Assembly (NCBI GenBank): GCA_026126105.1
Contig: JAHCJV010000068.1
Location: 1-33,244, forward strand
Source: Enhydrobacter sp.
GTDB taxonomy: Bacteria > Pseudomonadota > Alphaproteobacteria > Reyranellales > Reyranellaceae
DNA: 33,244 nt
Direction of reading: 5' to 3'
Shown here: piece by piece, positions 9,594 to 17,840 of the stretch
Layout of the letters: every line of letters begins with the position of its first letter
Position numbering within the stretch: the first letter of the stretch is position 1
Made by a program: the position numbers and the translations under genes
Notes under the pieces: model-generated
Database searches by the model: none
What the model was told of the DNA's origin: nothing
Seen by the model: the letters and a program-made list of their open reading frames with translations, nothing else

Positions 9594-11156
9594 ATGTCCA
9601 CGCCCGACTCCACCGCCGTCTCCGCCAGAACCTGGATCGCCATCGTCGCCTCGGCGCTCGGCGCCTTCATGGCCGTCCTCAACATCCAGATCGTCAACGC
9701 CTCGCTGGCCGACATCCAGGGCGCGATCGGTGCCAGTGTCGACGATGGCGGCTGGATTTCGACGTCCTATCTCGTGGCCGAGATTGTTGTCATCCCGCTG
9801 AGCGCCTGGCTGACCCGGGTTTTCTCGATCCGTCTCTACCTGATAGGCAGTGCGGTGCTGTTCCTGCTGTTCTCTGCAGCCTGCGCCTTTGCCCAGAACA
9901 TCGAGCAGATGATCGTGTTGCGCGCCCTGCAGGGCTTCGCCGGCGGCGCGCTGATCCCGCTGGCGTTCACCCTCATCATGACCCTGCTGCCGCAGGCCAA
10001 GCAGCCGATCGGGCTCGCCATGTTCGCAGTCGCCGCGACCTTCGCGCCGGCGATCGGCCCGACCATCGGCGGATATCTCACCGAGAACTGGGGCTGGGAG
10101 TACATCTTCTATCTCAACCTGGTGCCGGGCCTGCCGATGCTGGCTCTGCTTGTCTATGCGCTCGATCGCGCGCCGCTGCAGCTCGGTCTGCTGCGCCAGG
10201 GCGACTGGTGGGGCATCGCCACCATGGCCATCGGGCTGGCGGCGCTGCAGACCGCGCTCGAGGAAGGCAACAAGGAAGACTGGTTGGACTCTTCTTTCAT
10301 CGTCAGGCTGCTGCTGGTCGCGGCAATCGCCCTGCCGGCGTTCATATGGATCGAACTCACCACCGCCAATCCTCTGGTCAATCTGCGCCTGCTCGCCCGC
10401 CGCAATTTCGGCTTCGGCGTCGTCGCGACTTTCCTGGTGGGCGTCGCGCTCTATGGTTCGGTCTTCATCTTGCCGGTCTATCTCGCCCGGGTGCAGGGTT
10501 ACAATTCCGAGCAGATCGGCCTCGTGCTGGCCTGGACCGGCCTTCCGCAGCTGCTGGTGATCCCGCTGGTCCCTCGGCTGATGCGGCGCTTCGATGGGCG
10601 CTACCTCGTCGCCATCGGCTTCGGTCTGTTCGCCGTGTCGAACTTCATGAACGTGACGATCACCACGGACAGCGCCGGCGACCAGTTCCTGCTGCCCAAC
10701 ATCGTGCGCGCGCTGGGCCAGGCGCTGGTCATGACTCCACTGATCGCGCTGGCCTCGGCTGGCATCGAGGCCGAGAATGCAGGCTCCGCCTCCGCGTTGC
10801 TGAATGTCATGCGCAATCTCGGCGGCGCGATCGGCATTGCCGTTCTGCAGACTTTCCTGGCCAAGCGCGAGCATTTCCATTGGACGATGATCGGCGAATC
10901 GGTCTCGATCTTCGACGAGGCGACCCGGGCCCGGCTCGATCAGCTCACGCTCCATTTCATGGCGCGCGGCATAGGCGACCCGGCGGTTGCCTGGCAGAAG
11001 GCTGTCGTTGCGATCGGCAACCGGGTGCACCAGCAGGCCTACACCATGGCCTTCAGCGACGCCTTCTATCTGCTCGGCGCCACGCTGGTGATCGCCCTCG
11101 TCGCCGCCCTGATGCTCAAGAAGCCCGCCAGCCTGATTGGAAGCGGTGCCCATTGA
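9594..11156 (+). CDS. DHA2-family (EmrB/QacA) MFS efflux transporter
   Basis: The product is 520 residues, the usual length for 14-helix DHA2 drug:proton antiporters. The N-terminal helices carry AVLNIQIVNASLADIQGAIGA, the family's motif with a D/N-x-Q-I-x-N core, and GGYLTENWGWEYIFYLNLVPG is the typical EmrB segment at the end of helix 5. The ATG at 9594 follows GAGGAGCCCGCG. It forms an operon with the EmrA-like adaptor upstream and exports unknown, probably lipophilic, compounds across the inner membrane using the proton gradient. The C-terminal loop (residues about 420-480) holds several histidines, also usual for EmrB. Confidence 0.95.
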   Translation: MSTPDSTAVSARTWIAIVASALGAFMAVLNIQIVNASLADIQGAIGASVDDGGWISTSYLVAEIVVIPLSAWLTRVFSIRLYLIGSAVLFLLFSAACAFAQNIEQMIVLRALQGFAGGALIPLAFTLIMTLLPQAKQPIGLAMFAVAATFAPAIGPTIGGYLTENWGWEYIFYLNLVPGLPMLALLVYALDRAPLQLGLLRQGDWWGIATMAIGLAALQTALEEGNKEDWLDSSFIVRLLLVAAIALPAFIWIELTTANPLVNLRLLARRNFGFGVVATFLVGVALYGSVFILPVYLARVQGYNSEQIGLVLAWTGLPQLLVIPLVPRLMRRFDGRYLVAIGFGLFAVSNFMNVTITTDSAGDQFLLPNIVRALGQALVMTPLIALASAGIEAENAGSASALLNVMRNLGGAIGIAVLQTFLAKREHFHWTMIGESVSIFDEATRARLDQLTLHFMARGIGDPAVAWQKAVVAIGNRVHQQAYTMAFSDAFYLLGATLVIALVAALMLKKPASLIGSGAH

Positions 11157-11160
11157 CACC

Positions 11161-11215
11161 CTTCGCGATCTGCTGCGCGCACCGTTCCGTCACGGTAGGC
11201 AGCCGCTAGGCGAAG
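11161..11215 (+). terminator. Nested hairpin after the EmrB-type gene
   Basis: Three nested inverted repeats share one centre: CTTCGC (11161-11166) with GCGAAG (11210-11215), GCTGC (11172-11176) with GCAGC (11199-11203), and ACCGT (11181-11185) with ACGGT (11192-11196), around a 6-base loop. The structure begins five bases after the stop codon of the pump gene. There is no T-run, so it is either a terminator of the GC-rich type or an mRNA 3'-end stabiliser. Confidence 0.4.
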
Positions 11216-11223
11216 CTCTCCAA

Positions 11224-11263
11224 TTGACTTCCGCGCCGCCGGTTGTCCTAATGTCATGACAAT
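11224..11263 (+). promoter_or_regulatory. Candidate promoter with overlapping operator palindrome for the first ABC/lyase operon
   Basis: A -35-like TTGACT (11224-11229) is followed 19 bases later by a -10-like TAATGT (11249-11254). Overlapping the -10 is a perfect 10-base palindrome, TGTCATGACA (11252-11261), inside a wider dyad TTGTC-N10-GACAA (11243-11262). GntR-family operators are short palindromes with GT...AC half sites, and the downstream operon encodes a GntR/HutC regulator (14756-15538), so autoregulation through this site is a plausible inference. The spacer is slightly long. Confidence 0.45.
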
Positions 11264-11307
11264 AGGAGAGCAGGTCCCGTGAGAGACCGGCCAACCGGAG
11301 GATGACC

Positions 11308-12291
11308 ATGAAATCGGTTCGCACGATGTTGGCCGCGCTTGCGCTCGGCCTCGGCCTGGCAGGCGCTGCCCGCGCGGAGGATATCGTCGTTACCCACTAC
11401 GGCTCGCTGCTCTACGGCACACCCTATGCGGTGGCGCTGGACAAGGGCTACTTCAAGCAGGCCGGCGTCGACATCTCCAGCATCCTGACCTCCAAGGGCG
11501 GCGGCACCAGCGTGCGCAACATGATGGCGGGCGACACGCTGTTCGCCGAAGTGGCGCTCTCCGCAGCGCTCAGCGCGCTGAAGGAAGGCTTCAACATTAA
11601 GATCGTCAGCGGCGGCACCGACGGCCCCAGCAGCTTCTGGGTGACGCGGCCGGGCGAGAAGATCGAAAAGCCCGAGGACCTCAAGGGCAAGCGCTTCGTC
11701 TACAGCCGCCCGAAATCGGTCAGCGAGAGCACGATCTTCGCGGTCCTCAAGTCGCACGGCATCAAGCCGTCGGAAGTGACGATGGTCGCCATCGGCGATT
11801 TCGGCGCGGGCCTGACGGCGCTCGAGCACAACAAGATCGACATCGCCATCATTCCCGAGCCGATCTACTCGCAGAAGATGAAGGCCGGCGCCAAGTACCA
11901 GATCATTCCCTGGCTCGACTCCAAGGTTCCGCCCTACACCCAGACCGTGGGCATCACGACCGACGACATGATCGCCAAGAAGGGCGACAAGCTGCGTGCC
12001 GTGATCGAAGGCCGCCGCAAAGGTGTCGACTTGATCTACGCCAACCAGAAGGAGGCAGCCGCCAGCCTGGCCAAGGGCTACAACCTGCCGCCGGACATCG
12101 CCGCGTCGGCGCTGGCCGGGCTGCTCAAGCAGACGCCCGACTGGTTCGGCCGCGGCGACCTGAAGATGAAGCTGATGGAGCTCACGGCGCAGTCTCTGGT
12201 CGAGAACGGCGCGCTCGCGGGGCCCGTCGACTGGAAGACGGCCGTGGACGATCGCTTCGTTCCGAAGGACCTGCAGTCGAAGACGCAATGA
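11308..12291 (+). CDS. ABC transporter substrate-binding protein, NitT/TauT (SsuA/NMT1-like) family
   Basis: The product is 327 residues. The ATG at 11308 is preferred over the one at 11302 because the CCGGAGG site ends at 11301. A Sec signal peptide (MKSVRTMLAALALGLGLAGA, cut after AARA) precedes the mature start EDIVVTHYGS. The body follows the family order: YAVALDKGYFKQAGVDI, a phosphate/sulfonate-type pocket region, then PEDLKGKRFVYSRPKS and LTALEHNKIDIAIIPEP. It should bind a small organic anion or related ligand in the periplasm and deliver it to the ATPase/permease set at 12288-14759. The stop overlaps the next start (ATGA). The ligand is unknown; family members bind sulfonates, nitrate, thiamine precursors or aromatic acids. 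Confidence 0.92.
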   Translation: MKSVRTMLAALALGLGLAGAARAEDIVVTHYGSLLYGTPYAVALDKGYFKQAGVDISSILTSKGGGTSVRNMMAGDTLFAEVALSAALSALKEGFNIKIVSGGTDGPSSFWVTRPGEKIEKPEDLKGKRFVYSRPKSVSESTIFAVLKSHGIKPSEVTMVAIGDFGAGLTALEHNKIDIAIIPEPIYSQKMKAGAKYQIIPWLDSKVPPYTQTVGITTDDMIAKKGDKLRAVIEGRRKGVDLIYANQKEAAASLAKGYNLPPDIAASALAGLLKQTPDWFGRGDLKMKLMELTAQSLVENGALAGPVDWKTAVDDRFVPKDLQSKTQ

Positions 12292-13109
12292 GCGCCGTTG
12301 CCTCCGGAGTCGTCGCGCGTCTCACCGACGTCTCGCGGATCTATCCGCCGCGCGCCGGACACGCGGCGGTGCATGCGCTCGGCCCCCTGTCGCTCGAATT
12401 GCACAAGGGGGAATTCTTCAGCGTCGTCGGACCGTCGGGCTGCGGCAAGTCCACCCTGCTCGACGTGCTGGCCGGCCTCGCCGCACCGAGCCAGGGCACG
12501 ATCGAGTTCGAAGGCCGGACGGTCGCCGGTGTCGTGCCAGACGGTGTCGGCGTCGTCTTCCAGGAAGACGCGTCGTTTCCCTGGCTCACCGTCGAGGACA
12601 ATGTCGCGTTCGGCCTGCGCCGCCTCGGCGTCGATAGCGGAGAGACGCGCCGGCGTGTCGACTTTGCCATCGGCTTCATGGGGCTGAGTGATTTCCGCCG
12701 CGCCTATCCCAGCCAGCTTTCGGGCGGCATGCGCCAGCGGGTCTGCATCGCGCGCACCCTTGTGCTGCAGCCGCGTCTCATCCTGCTCGACGAGCCGTTC
12801 GGTGCTCTCGACCAGCAGACGCGGCTGTTGATGGGGGACGAGTTGCTGCGGCTGTGGCGCGAGACGGGCGCCACGGTGATGCTGATCACCCACGCGCTCG
12901 ACGAAGCCAATCTCCTTTCGGACCGGATCGGAGTGATGTCGGCGCGGCCCGGCCGCTTCATCGACGTCGTCGAGACCGGCTGGCCGCGCGACCGCGATTC
13001 GCGGCTCGCCGAGCGGCCCGATTTCGGCGCCGTCACCTCGCGCCTGTGGTCGCTGCTGCGCACCGAATCGATGCTGGCCATGGGCCAGGGACGAGCGGCC
13101 GCGGAATGA
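12288..13109 (+). CDS. ABC transporter ATP-binding protein, NitT/TauT (SsuB/TauB-like) family
   Basis: The product is 273 residues. Walker A is GPSGCGKST at 48-56, a Q-loop lies in VVFQEDASFPWLTV, the signature is LSGGMRQR, Walker B is LILLDEPFGALD, and the switch histidine is in LITHALDEA. The motif FPWLTVEDNVAFGL is characteristic of SsuB/TauB ATPases. The start ATG overlaps the stop of the binding-protein gene by four bases, implying translational coupling. It powers uptake through the two permeases that follow, but a 142-base gap containing a REP-like pair separates it from the first permease, unusual in this otherwise compact operon. Confidence 0.95.
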   Translation: MSAVASGVVARLTDVSRIYPPRAGHAAVHALGPLSLELHKGEFFSVVGPSGCGKSTLLDVLAGLAAPSQGTIEFEGRTVAGVVPDGVGVVFQEDASFPWLTVEDNVAFGLRRLGVDSGETRRRVDFAIGFMGLSDFRRAYPSQLSGGMRQRVCIARTLVLQPRLILLDEPFGALDQQTRLLMGDELLRLWRETGATVMLITHALDEANLLSDRIGVMSARPGRFIDVVETGWPRDRDSRLAERPDFGAVTSRLWSLLRTESMLAMGQGRAAAE

Positions 13110-13135
13110 GTTCATCACTGGCCCCACCTGCTCCC

Positions 13136-13244
13136 CCTCATCCTGAGGAGCGGAGCGAAGCGGAGCGTCTCGAAGGATGGCAACGGGCGAGGTGCGGGTT
13201 GCCACCCTTCGAGACGCTCGCTGCGCTCGCTCCTCAGGGTGAGG
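13136..13244. repeat. REP-like palindromic pair (inverted BIME-like element)
   Basis: Two copies of a ~48-base sequence face each other: 13136-13184 starts CCTCATCCTGAGGAGC and 13198-13244 is its near reverse complement ending TCCTCAGGGTGAGG, separated by 13 bases. Each copy is itself a stem (CATCCT with AGGATG in the first). The CCTCATCCTGAGGAGC motif is a known dispersed extragenic palindrome in Rhizobiales-type genomes. It lies between the ATPase and first permease genes and may affect transcript stability or relative expression. Confidence 0.8.
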
Positions 13245-13251
13245 TGTCATT

Positions 13252-14013
13252 TTGGCGGAAGCCATGAGCAAGGCCGGCTGGATCCGCTTGTTCGTGCTCG
13301 CCGCCTTCTTCGGCACTGTCGAGGTGCTCTGCCGCACGGGCGTGATCTCGCCCAAGCTGCTGATCGCGCCGTCGGCGATGGTCGAGTCGATGGGCAAGCT
13401 CCTGGCATCGGGCGAGTTCAACGACGACATCGGCCAGACGCTGTCCTCGGTCGGCATCGCCATGAGCCTGTCGATCGTCGGCGGCTTCGCCCTGGGCTGC
13501 GTACTCTACTGGCTGCCGCCGCTGCGCCGAACCTTCGATCCGCTCCTCGCCGCCTACTACTCGTTGCCGCACTTCGCCTTCTATCCGCTGCTCATCGTGA
13601 TCTTCGGCCTGGGCGCCCTGCCGCTGATCGTGCTGGCGACGCTGTTCGCCATGGTGGCGATGATCATGGCGACGCTGGGCGGCCTCGACCGCATCCCGCG
13701 CGTGCTGCTGAAGACCGCGCGGATGCAGCGACTCTCGCTCCTGTCCGAGATCTGGCACATCCGTCTGCCGGCGGCCGCGCCGCATCTCTTCTCCGGGCTG
13801 AAGCTCGCGGTGACCTATTCCTTCATCGGCGTGATCGCGGGCGAGTTCATCCTGTCGACCAGCGGGCTCGGCCACCAGATCGCCTTCGCCTACGACAATT
13901 TCGAGAATGCGAAGATGTACGGCCTCATCCTGTTCGTGCTCTGCATCGCCACCGCGTTCAACCTGCTGGTCTTCGCCTACGAGCGGCGGCTGGCAAGGCA
14001 GCGCGGCCTGTGA
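13252..14013 (+). CDS. ABC transporter permease, NitT/TauT (SsuC-like) family, first of pair
   Basis: The product is 253 residues from a TTG at 13252 preceded by GAGGT; an ATG at 13264 (start MSKAGW) is an equally possible start. About six membrane helices are expected. The cytoplasmic coupling loop reads IWHIRLPAAAPHLFSGLKLA, the BPD-permease EAA-type motif, and is followed by FIGVIAGEFILSTSGLG, typical of SsuC/TauC. Its TGA overlaps the GTG start of the next permease. It probably heterodimerises with that protein in the inner membrane. Having two different permeases rather than one SsuC homodimer is less common, but both importers in this window are built this way. Confidence 0.9.
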   Translation: MAEAMSKAGWIRLFVLAAFFGTVEVLCRTGVISPKLLIAPSAMVESMGKLLASGEFNDDIGQTLSSVGIAMSLSIVGGFALGCVLYWLPPLRRTFDPLLAAYYSLPHFAFYPLLIVIFGLGALPLIVLATLFAMVAMIMATLGGLDRIPRVLLKTARMQRLSLLSEIWHIRLPAAAPHLFSGLKLAVTYSFIGVIAGEFILSTSGLGHQIAFAYDNFENAKMYGLILFVLCIATAFNLLVFAYERRLARQRGL

Positions 14014-14759
14014 GCGCCGTTCGTTCCCTGCGTGGCCCGTTGGCGCTCACCGTCACGCTTCTGGTCGCGTGGCAGATCCTTCATCAATGGGCAGGCGACA
14101 CCGCGCTCACCGCGCCGCTGCCCACGCTCGAGTACATGTGGGAGATGATCGGCCAGAAGCGTTTCCTGCCGCATTTGCGGGAAACCGGCCTCGCCTTCCT
14201 GCAGGCTCTGGCGATCTCGGTGCTCGGCGGCGTCGGCATCGGCGTATTGCTGGGCGGGCATCGCCTGTCGGGAGAAGTGGCCGAGCCGATCCTGGTCGGG
14301 CTCTATTCGCTGCCCAAGATCACCCTCTATCCCGTGATCCTGCTGCTTTTCGGACTTGGCATGCCGGCCAAGGTCGCGTTCGGCGCGCTGCACGGCATCA
14401 TTCCCGTCGTGCTGTTCACGATGAACGCCGTGCGCAACGTCAACCGCACCTACCTTCGGGCCGGCCGCGCCATGCGGCTTACGCCCACCCAGATGGGCTG
14501 GCACATACTTGTTCCCGCCACGCTGCCGGAGATCTTCACCGGATTGCGCATCGGCTTCTCCCTCACGCTCCTCGGCACGATGCTGGGCGAGCTGTTCGCC
14601 TCGCAGCGCGGCCTGGGCTTCCTGCTGATGACCGCGATCGACCTGAACGACGTGCAGACCATCCTGTCAATCGCCGTGCTGATCTCGCTGTTCGCCGTCG
14701 GCGCCAATTCGATCCTTCTGGCGATCGATCGCCACCTGCATCGCGGATCTGCGGCATGA
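14010..14759 (+). CDS. ABC transporter permease, NitT/TauT (SsuC-like) family, second of pair
   Basis: The product is 249 residues. The GTG at 14010 overlaps the previous stop by four bases (GTGA) and gives the normal N-terminus SAVRSLRGPLALTVTLLVAW. The frame stays open upstream, but that extension is the other-frame reading of the first permease. The coupling loop reads WHILVPATLPEIFTGLRIGF, followed by TLLGTMLGELFASQRGLGFL, as in SsuC/TauC permeases. The stop overlaps the ATG of the GntR gene (ATGA). It works with 13252-14013 as the transmembrane pore of the importer. Confidence 0.92.
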   Translation: MSAVRSLRGPLALTVTLLVAWQILHQWAGDTALTAPLPTLEYMWEMIGQKRFLPHLRETGLAFLQALAISVLGGVGIGVLLGGHRLSGEVAEPILVGLYSLPKITLYPVILLLFGLGMPAKVAFGALHGIIPVVLFTMNAVRNVNRTYLRAGRAMRLTPTQMGWHILVPATLPEIFTGLRIGFSLTLLGTMLGELFASQRGLGFLLMTAIDLNDVQTILSIAVLISLFAVGANSILLAIDRHLHRGSAA

Positions 14760-15538
14760 GCGGCATCGCGGTCGCCCGCGACCTCGGCACCCCGCTGCAT
14801 CATCAGATCTACCTGGTGCTGGCCGACGGTATCGCCACGGGCCGTTACGGCGCAGGCGAGCTGCTGCCGACCGAGGAGCAGCTGACCAGGCTGTTCAACG
14901 TCTCGCGCATCACCGTGCGCCGCGCAATGGCCAGCCTGCAGAGCGCCGGCCTGATCGAGCGCGGCGCCGGTCGCCGCACCACGGTCAAGCCGCTCGGCCG
15001 ACCGCTGCGCATGCCGATGGCGTCGGTGATGTCCAACATCGCCGCCTACGGTGCGGAGACGGTCGCGCAGGTCGTCGAGTTCGGCTACGGACCGGCACCC
15101 GTCTTCCTGCGCGGACGACTGTGGGACGCGGCCGACAAACCAGTGCAGCGCGCCGTGCGCATTCGCAGCCAGGACGGCGTGCCCGTCATGCACCTCACCA
15201 GCTACGTCCCCGAGACGCTCGGCTGCACCTTCACCGAGGCCGAGCTCGACCGCATCCCGATGTTCCAGCTGCTGGCCCGTGCCGGCGCAAGCATCGCCGC
15301 CGGCGAGCAGATCGTGTCCGCGACGCTTGCGGAGCCCGTCGTGGCGCGGCGTCTCGACGTCAAGGTCGGCGCGGCGCTGATCGACCTGCGCACCATGATG
15401 CTCGACCAGAACGGCCGCGCGGTCGAATACGTCGAGATGCTGGCCGTGCCGAATCGCCTGAGCCTCCACTTCGAGCTCGGTGCCGACCAGCTCGGGTCCG
15501 TCGGAAATCAAACCAAGCCAATAAGGAGTTCGTCATGA
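14756..15538 (+). CDS. GntR-family transcriptional regulator, HutC/UTRA subfamily
   Basis: The product is 260 residues. The N-terminal winged helix (about residues 10-78) contains the GntR hallmarks PLHHQIYLVLADGI, LLPTEEQLTRLFNVSRITVRRAM and LQSAGLIERGAGRRT. The remaining 170 residues match the UTRA effector-binding fold (MASVMSNIAAYG, LTSYVPETLG, AEPVVARRLDV, and VEYVEMLAVPNRLSLHFEL at the end). UTRA regulators usually repress a catabolic operon until its substrate or an intermediate binds. The start overlaps the second permease stop, so the regulator is co-transcribed with the importer. The palindrome at 11252-11261 is a candidate operator. Confidence 0.93.
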   Translation: MSGIAVARDLGTPLHHQIYLVLADGIATGRYGAGELLPTEEQLTRLFNVSRITVRRAMASLQSAGLIERGAGRRTTVKPLGRPLRMPMASVMSNIAAYGAETVAQVVEFGYGPAPVFLRGRLWDAADKPVQRAVRIRSQDGVPVMHLTSYVPETLGCTFTEAELDRIPMFQLLARAGASIAAGEQIVSATLAEPVVARRLDVKVGAALIDLRTMMLDQNGRAVEYVEMLAVPNRLSLHFELGADQLGSVGNQTKPIRSSS

Positions 15539-16413
15539 ACCAGGCAGCCAAGTTCAATGCGATGTTGAAGAGCGGCAAGATGATCGTCGCGCCCGGCGCG
15601 ATCGACTGCATTACCGGCAGGCTGATCGACCAGGCGGGTTTCGAGGCCGCCTACATGACCGGCGCGGGCACCTCGGCGACGCTGGGATATCCCGACTACG
15701 GCCTGATCACAATGACCGAGATGGTGGCCAACGCGTCGCGGATCGCCAACTCGATCAGTATCCCCCTGATCAGCGACAGCGACACGGGGTTCGGCAACGA
15801 GCTCAACATGTTCCGCACGGTGCAGGAGTTCGAGCGCGCGGGCGTCGCGGCGATCCACGTCGAAGACCAGATATTCCCCAAGAAGTGCGGCCATCTCGAC
15901 AACAAGGAGCTCGTGAGCCGCGAGGACTACATTGCCAAGATCCGCGCTGCCGCGGCCGCCAAGCGCACGCCCGACTTCACCGTCATCGCCCGCACCGACG
16001 CGCGCGCCGTCGCGGGCTTCGACGAGGCGATCGCGCGGGCCCAGCTCGCCCTCGCCAACGGTGCGGACGCCGTGTTCGTGGAGGCGCCGCAGACGATGGA
16101 AGAGGTCGAGAAGGTGCCGAAGCTGGTCAAGGGCCCTTGCCTCCTGAACATGGTTCGCGGCGGCAAGACGCCGGACATCGCCCTCGCCGATGCCGAACGC
16201 ATGGGCTATGCGATCTCGATCCTGCCGGGCCTGCTGCTCGGCAACATCATCGCGATCTGCGACCAGACGCTGGCCGAGACGAAGCGACTCGGCAAGTATC
16301 CGCCGCCGCTGGTAGAGTCCTCCCCGGCAAAGACGTTCGCCCGGTTCGGCGCCGCCGACTGGGATGCCCGTCGCACCGCGTTCCGCGACGAACTCAAAGC
16401 CGCCGCCGAGTAG
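15535..16413 (+). CDS. Isocitrate lyase/PEP mutase superfamily C-C lyase
   Basis: The product is 292 residues. The ATG at 15535 follows AAGGAG at a six-base distance. Family features are the metal-binding segment LISDSDTGFGN, VEDQIFPKKCGH with the catalytic cysteine (Cys118), VIARTDARA and GADAVFVEAPQ. The KKCGH cysteine marks true lyases (methylisocitrate, isocitrate or 2,3-dimethylmalate lyase) rather than mutases. These Mg-dependent enzymes split a 2-hydroxy dicarboxylic or tricarboxylic acid into pyruvate or glyoxylate plus another acid. Members of this size are often annotated oxaloacetate decarboxylase or carboxyvinyl-carboxyphosphonate phosphorylmutase. The adjacent aconitase-type pair suggests that it cleaves their hydration product; the exact substrate is inferred, not seen. 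Confidence 0.9.
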   Translation: MNQAAKFNAMLKSGKMIVAPGAIDCITGRLIDQAGFEAAYMTGAGTSATLGYPDYGLITMTEMVANASRIANSISIPLISDSDTGFGNELNMFRTVQEFERAGVAAIHVEDQIFPKKCGHLDNKELVSREDYIAKIRAAAAAKRTPDFTVIARTDARAVAGFDEAIARAQLALANGADAVFVEAPQTMEEVEKVPKLVKGPCLLNMVRGGKTPDIALADAERMGYAISILPGLLLGNIIAICDQTLAETKRLGKYPPPLVESSPAKTFARFGAADWDARRTAFRDELKAAAE

Positions 16414-16428
16414 AAAAGGACCCACGCG

Positions 16429-17829
16429 ATGACCGCCCCGCGGACCATGTTCCAGAAGATCTGGCAGCGCCACGTCGTGGTGGACCGGCCGGATGGCTAC
16501 ACGCTGCTCTACATCGACCGCCACCTGATGCATGACGGCTCCTCGCCGGCCTATGCACGCTTGAAACAGCGCGGCATGGGCCTGCGCCGGCCCGACCGCG
16601 CCGCCGCCACGCCGGACCACTACGTGAAGACGGACAGCCGCACCAAGGACGTGCCCGATCCCGATCATCGCCGCCTGCTGAACGACATTACGACCAACTG
16701 CAACGAGGCCGGCGTCACGCTGTTCGACCTCGGCGATGCGCGCCAGGGCATCATCCATGTCGTCGGCCCCGAGCAGGGCCTGAGCCAGCCCGGTATCACC
16801 CTGGTGTGCGGCGACTCGCACACCTCGACCCACGGCGCGCTGGGCGCGCTCGCCTTCGGCATCGGCTCGTCTGAGGTGACGCACGTCATGGCAACGCAAT
16901 GCCTGTGGCAGCGCAAGCCGAAGTCGATGCGCATCACGGTCGACGGCACCTTGAGCCCGCATATTACCGGCAAGGACATCATCCTCGCCATCATCGGCAA
17001 GATCGGCGCCGCCGGTGCCGTCGGCTACGTGATGGAATATGCCGGCAGCGCGATTCGCAACCTCTCGATGGAAGGCCGCCTCACGCTCTGCAACATGTCG
17101 ATCGAGGCCGGCGGCCGCGCCGGCATGGTCGCGCCCGACGAGATCACCTTCGATTACCTCAAGGGCAGGCCGTTCGCCCCCAAGGGCGAGAACTGGGACA
17201 AGGCGATGGCCTTCTGGAAGACCGTGCCGACCGACGAAGGCGCGACGTTCGACCGCGAAGTCACGCTTAACGCCGCGGAGATCTCCCCGATGGTGACCTG
17301 GGGCACGTCCCCCGAGGACGTGCTGTCGATCAACGGCCGCGTGCCCGATCCCGCTTCCGCGCCCGACGCCGGCAAGCAGGAAAACATGAAGCGGGCGCTC
17401 GAATACATGGATCTCAAGCCCGGTACGCCGATGGACACCGTCGCCGTCGACCGAGTCTTCATCGGCTCCTGCACCAACAGCCGCATCGAGGATCTGCGCG
17501 CGGCAGCCGCCGTCGCCAAGGGACGCAAGGCCAAGATCCCCGCGTGGGTCGTGGCCGGCTCGGGCCTCATCAAGGAGCAGGCCGAAGCCGAGGGGCTCGA
17601 CAGGATCTTCCGCGAGGCCGGCTTCGACTGGCGCGAGCCCGGCTGCTCGATGTGCATCGGCGTCAACGGCGATGTCGGCACGCAGGGCCAGCGCATCGCA
17701 TCGACCTCCAACCGCAACTTCGTTGGCCGCCAGGGCGTTGGCGTTCGGACCCATCTGGTGAGCCCGGCCATGGCCGCGGCAGCGGCCGTCACCGGCCACT
17801 TCACCGACGTGCGCAAGCTGCTGGCGTAG
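16429..17829 (+). CDS. leuC: Aconitase-family hydro-lyase large subunit (LeuC-like)
   Basis: The product is 466 residues, the normal LeuC length. The [4Fe-4S] ligands are present: Cys348 in GSCTNSRIEDLRAAA, Cys406 and Cys409 in GCSMCIGVN. LLYIDRHLMHDG, VCGDSHTSTHGALGALAFG and TSNRNFVGRQG are typical of the family. Compared with classical LeuC from memory, the segment after CSMC (IGVNGDVGTQGQRIAS) and the region after SSPAYARL differ, which suits a paralogue with another substrate. It pairs with the small subunit 11 bases downstream and follows the lyase by 15 bases. The enzyme should dehydrate/rehydrate a 2-hydroxy acid in the cytoplasm. Leucine synthesis is possible, but neighbours point to catabolism; the symbol reflects homology only. 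Confidence 0.88.
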   Translation: MTAPRTMFQKIWQRHVVVDRPDGYTLLYIDRHLMHDGSSPAYARLKQRGMGLRRPDRAAATPDHYVKTDSRTKDVPDPDHRRLLNDITTNCNEAGVTLFDLGDARQGIIHVVGPEQGLSQPGITLVCGDSHTSTHGALGALAFGIGSSEVTHVMATQCLWQRKPKSMRITVDGTLSPHITGKDIILAIIGKIGAAGAVGYVMEYAGSAIRNLSMEGRLTLCNMSIEAGGRAGMVAPDEITFDYLKGRPFAPKGENWDKAMAFWKTVPTDEGATFDREVTLNAAEISPMVTWGTSPEDVLSINGRVPDPASAPDAGKQENMKRALEYMDLKPGTPMDTVAVDRVFIGSCTNSRIEDLRAAAAVAKGRKAKIPAWVVAGSGLIKEQAEAEGLDRIFREAGFDWREPGCSMCIGVNGDVGTQGQRIASTSNRNFVGRQGVGVRTHLVSPAMAAAAAVTGHFTDVRKLLA

Positions 17830-17840
17830 GAGCACCCGAC

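Noticed and set aside
8461..11156. HlyD-type adaptor plus pump as the type I secretion system for the RTX protein
   Set aside because: The pump is an MFS antiporter, not an ABC protein of the HlyB type, so this is an EmrAB-like efflux pair. The RTX exporter must be encoded elsewhere.
9561..11159. 532-residue minus-strand frame over the EmrB-type gene
   Set aside because: Mirror frame of a transporter gene with no recognisable motif.
13239..14009. Upstream extension of the second permease into a single 506-residue protein
   Set aside because: The extension is the other-frame reading of the first permease, Arg-rich and without membrane helices; the GTG at 14010 gives a normal N-terminus.
15508..17835. 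775-residue minus-strand open frame over the lyase and LeuC-like genes
   Set aside because: Composition (His/Arg/Gly/Val-rich, no domains) is that of an antisense shadow in GC-rich DNA; the plus-strand genes have clear catalytic motifs.
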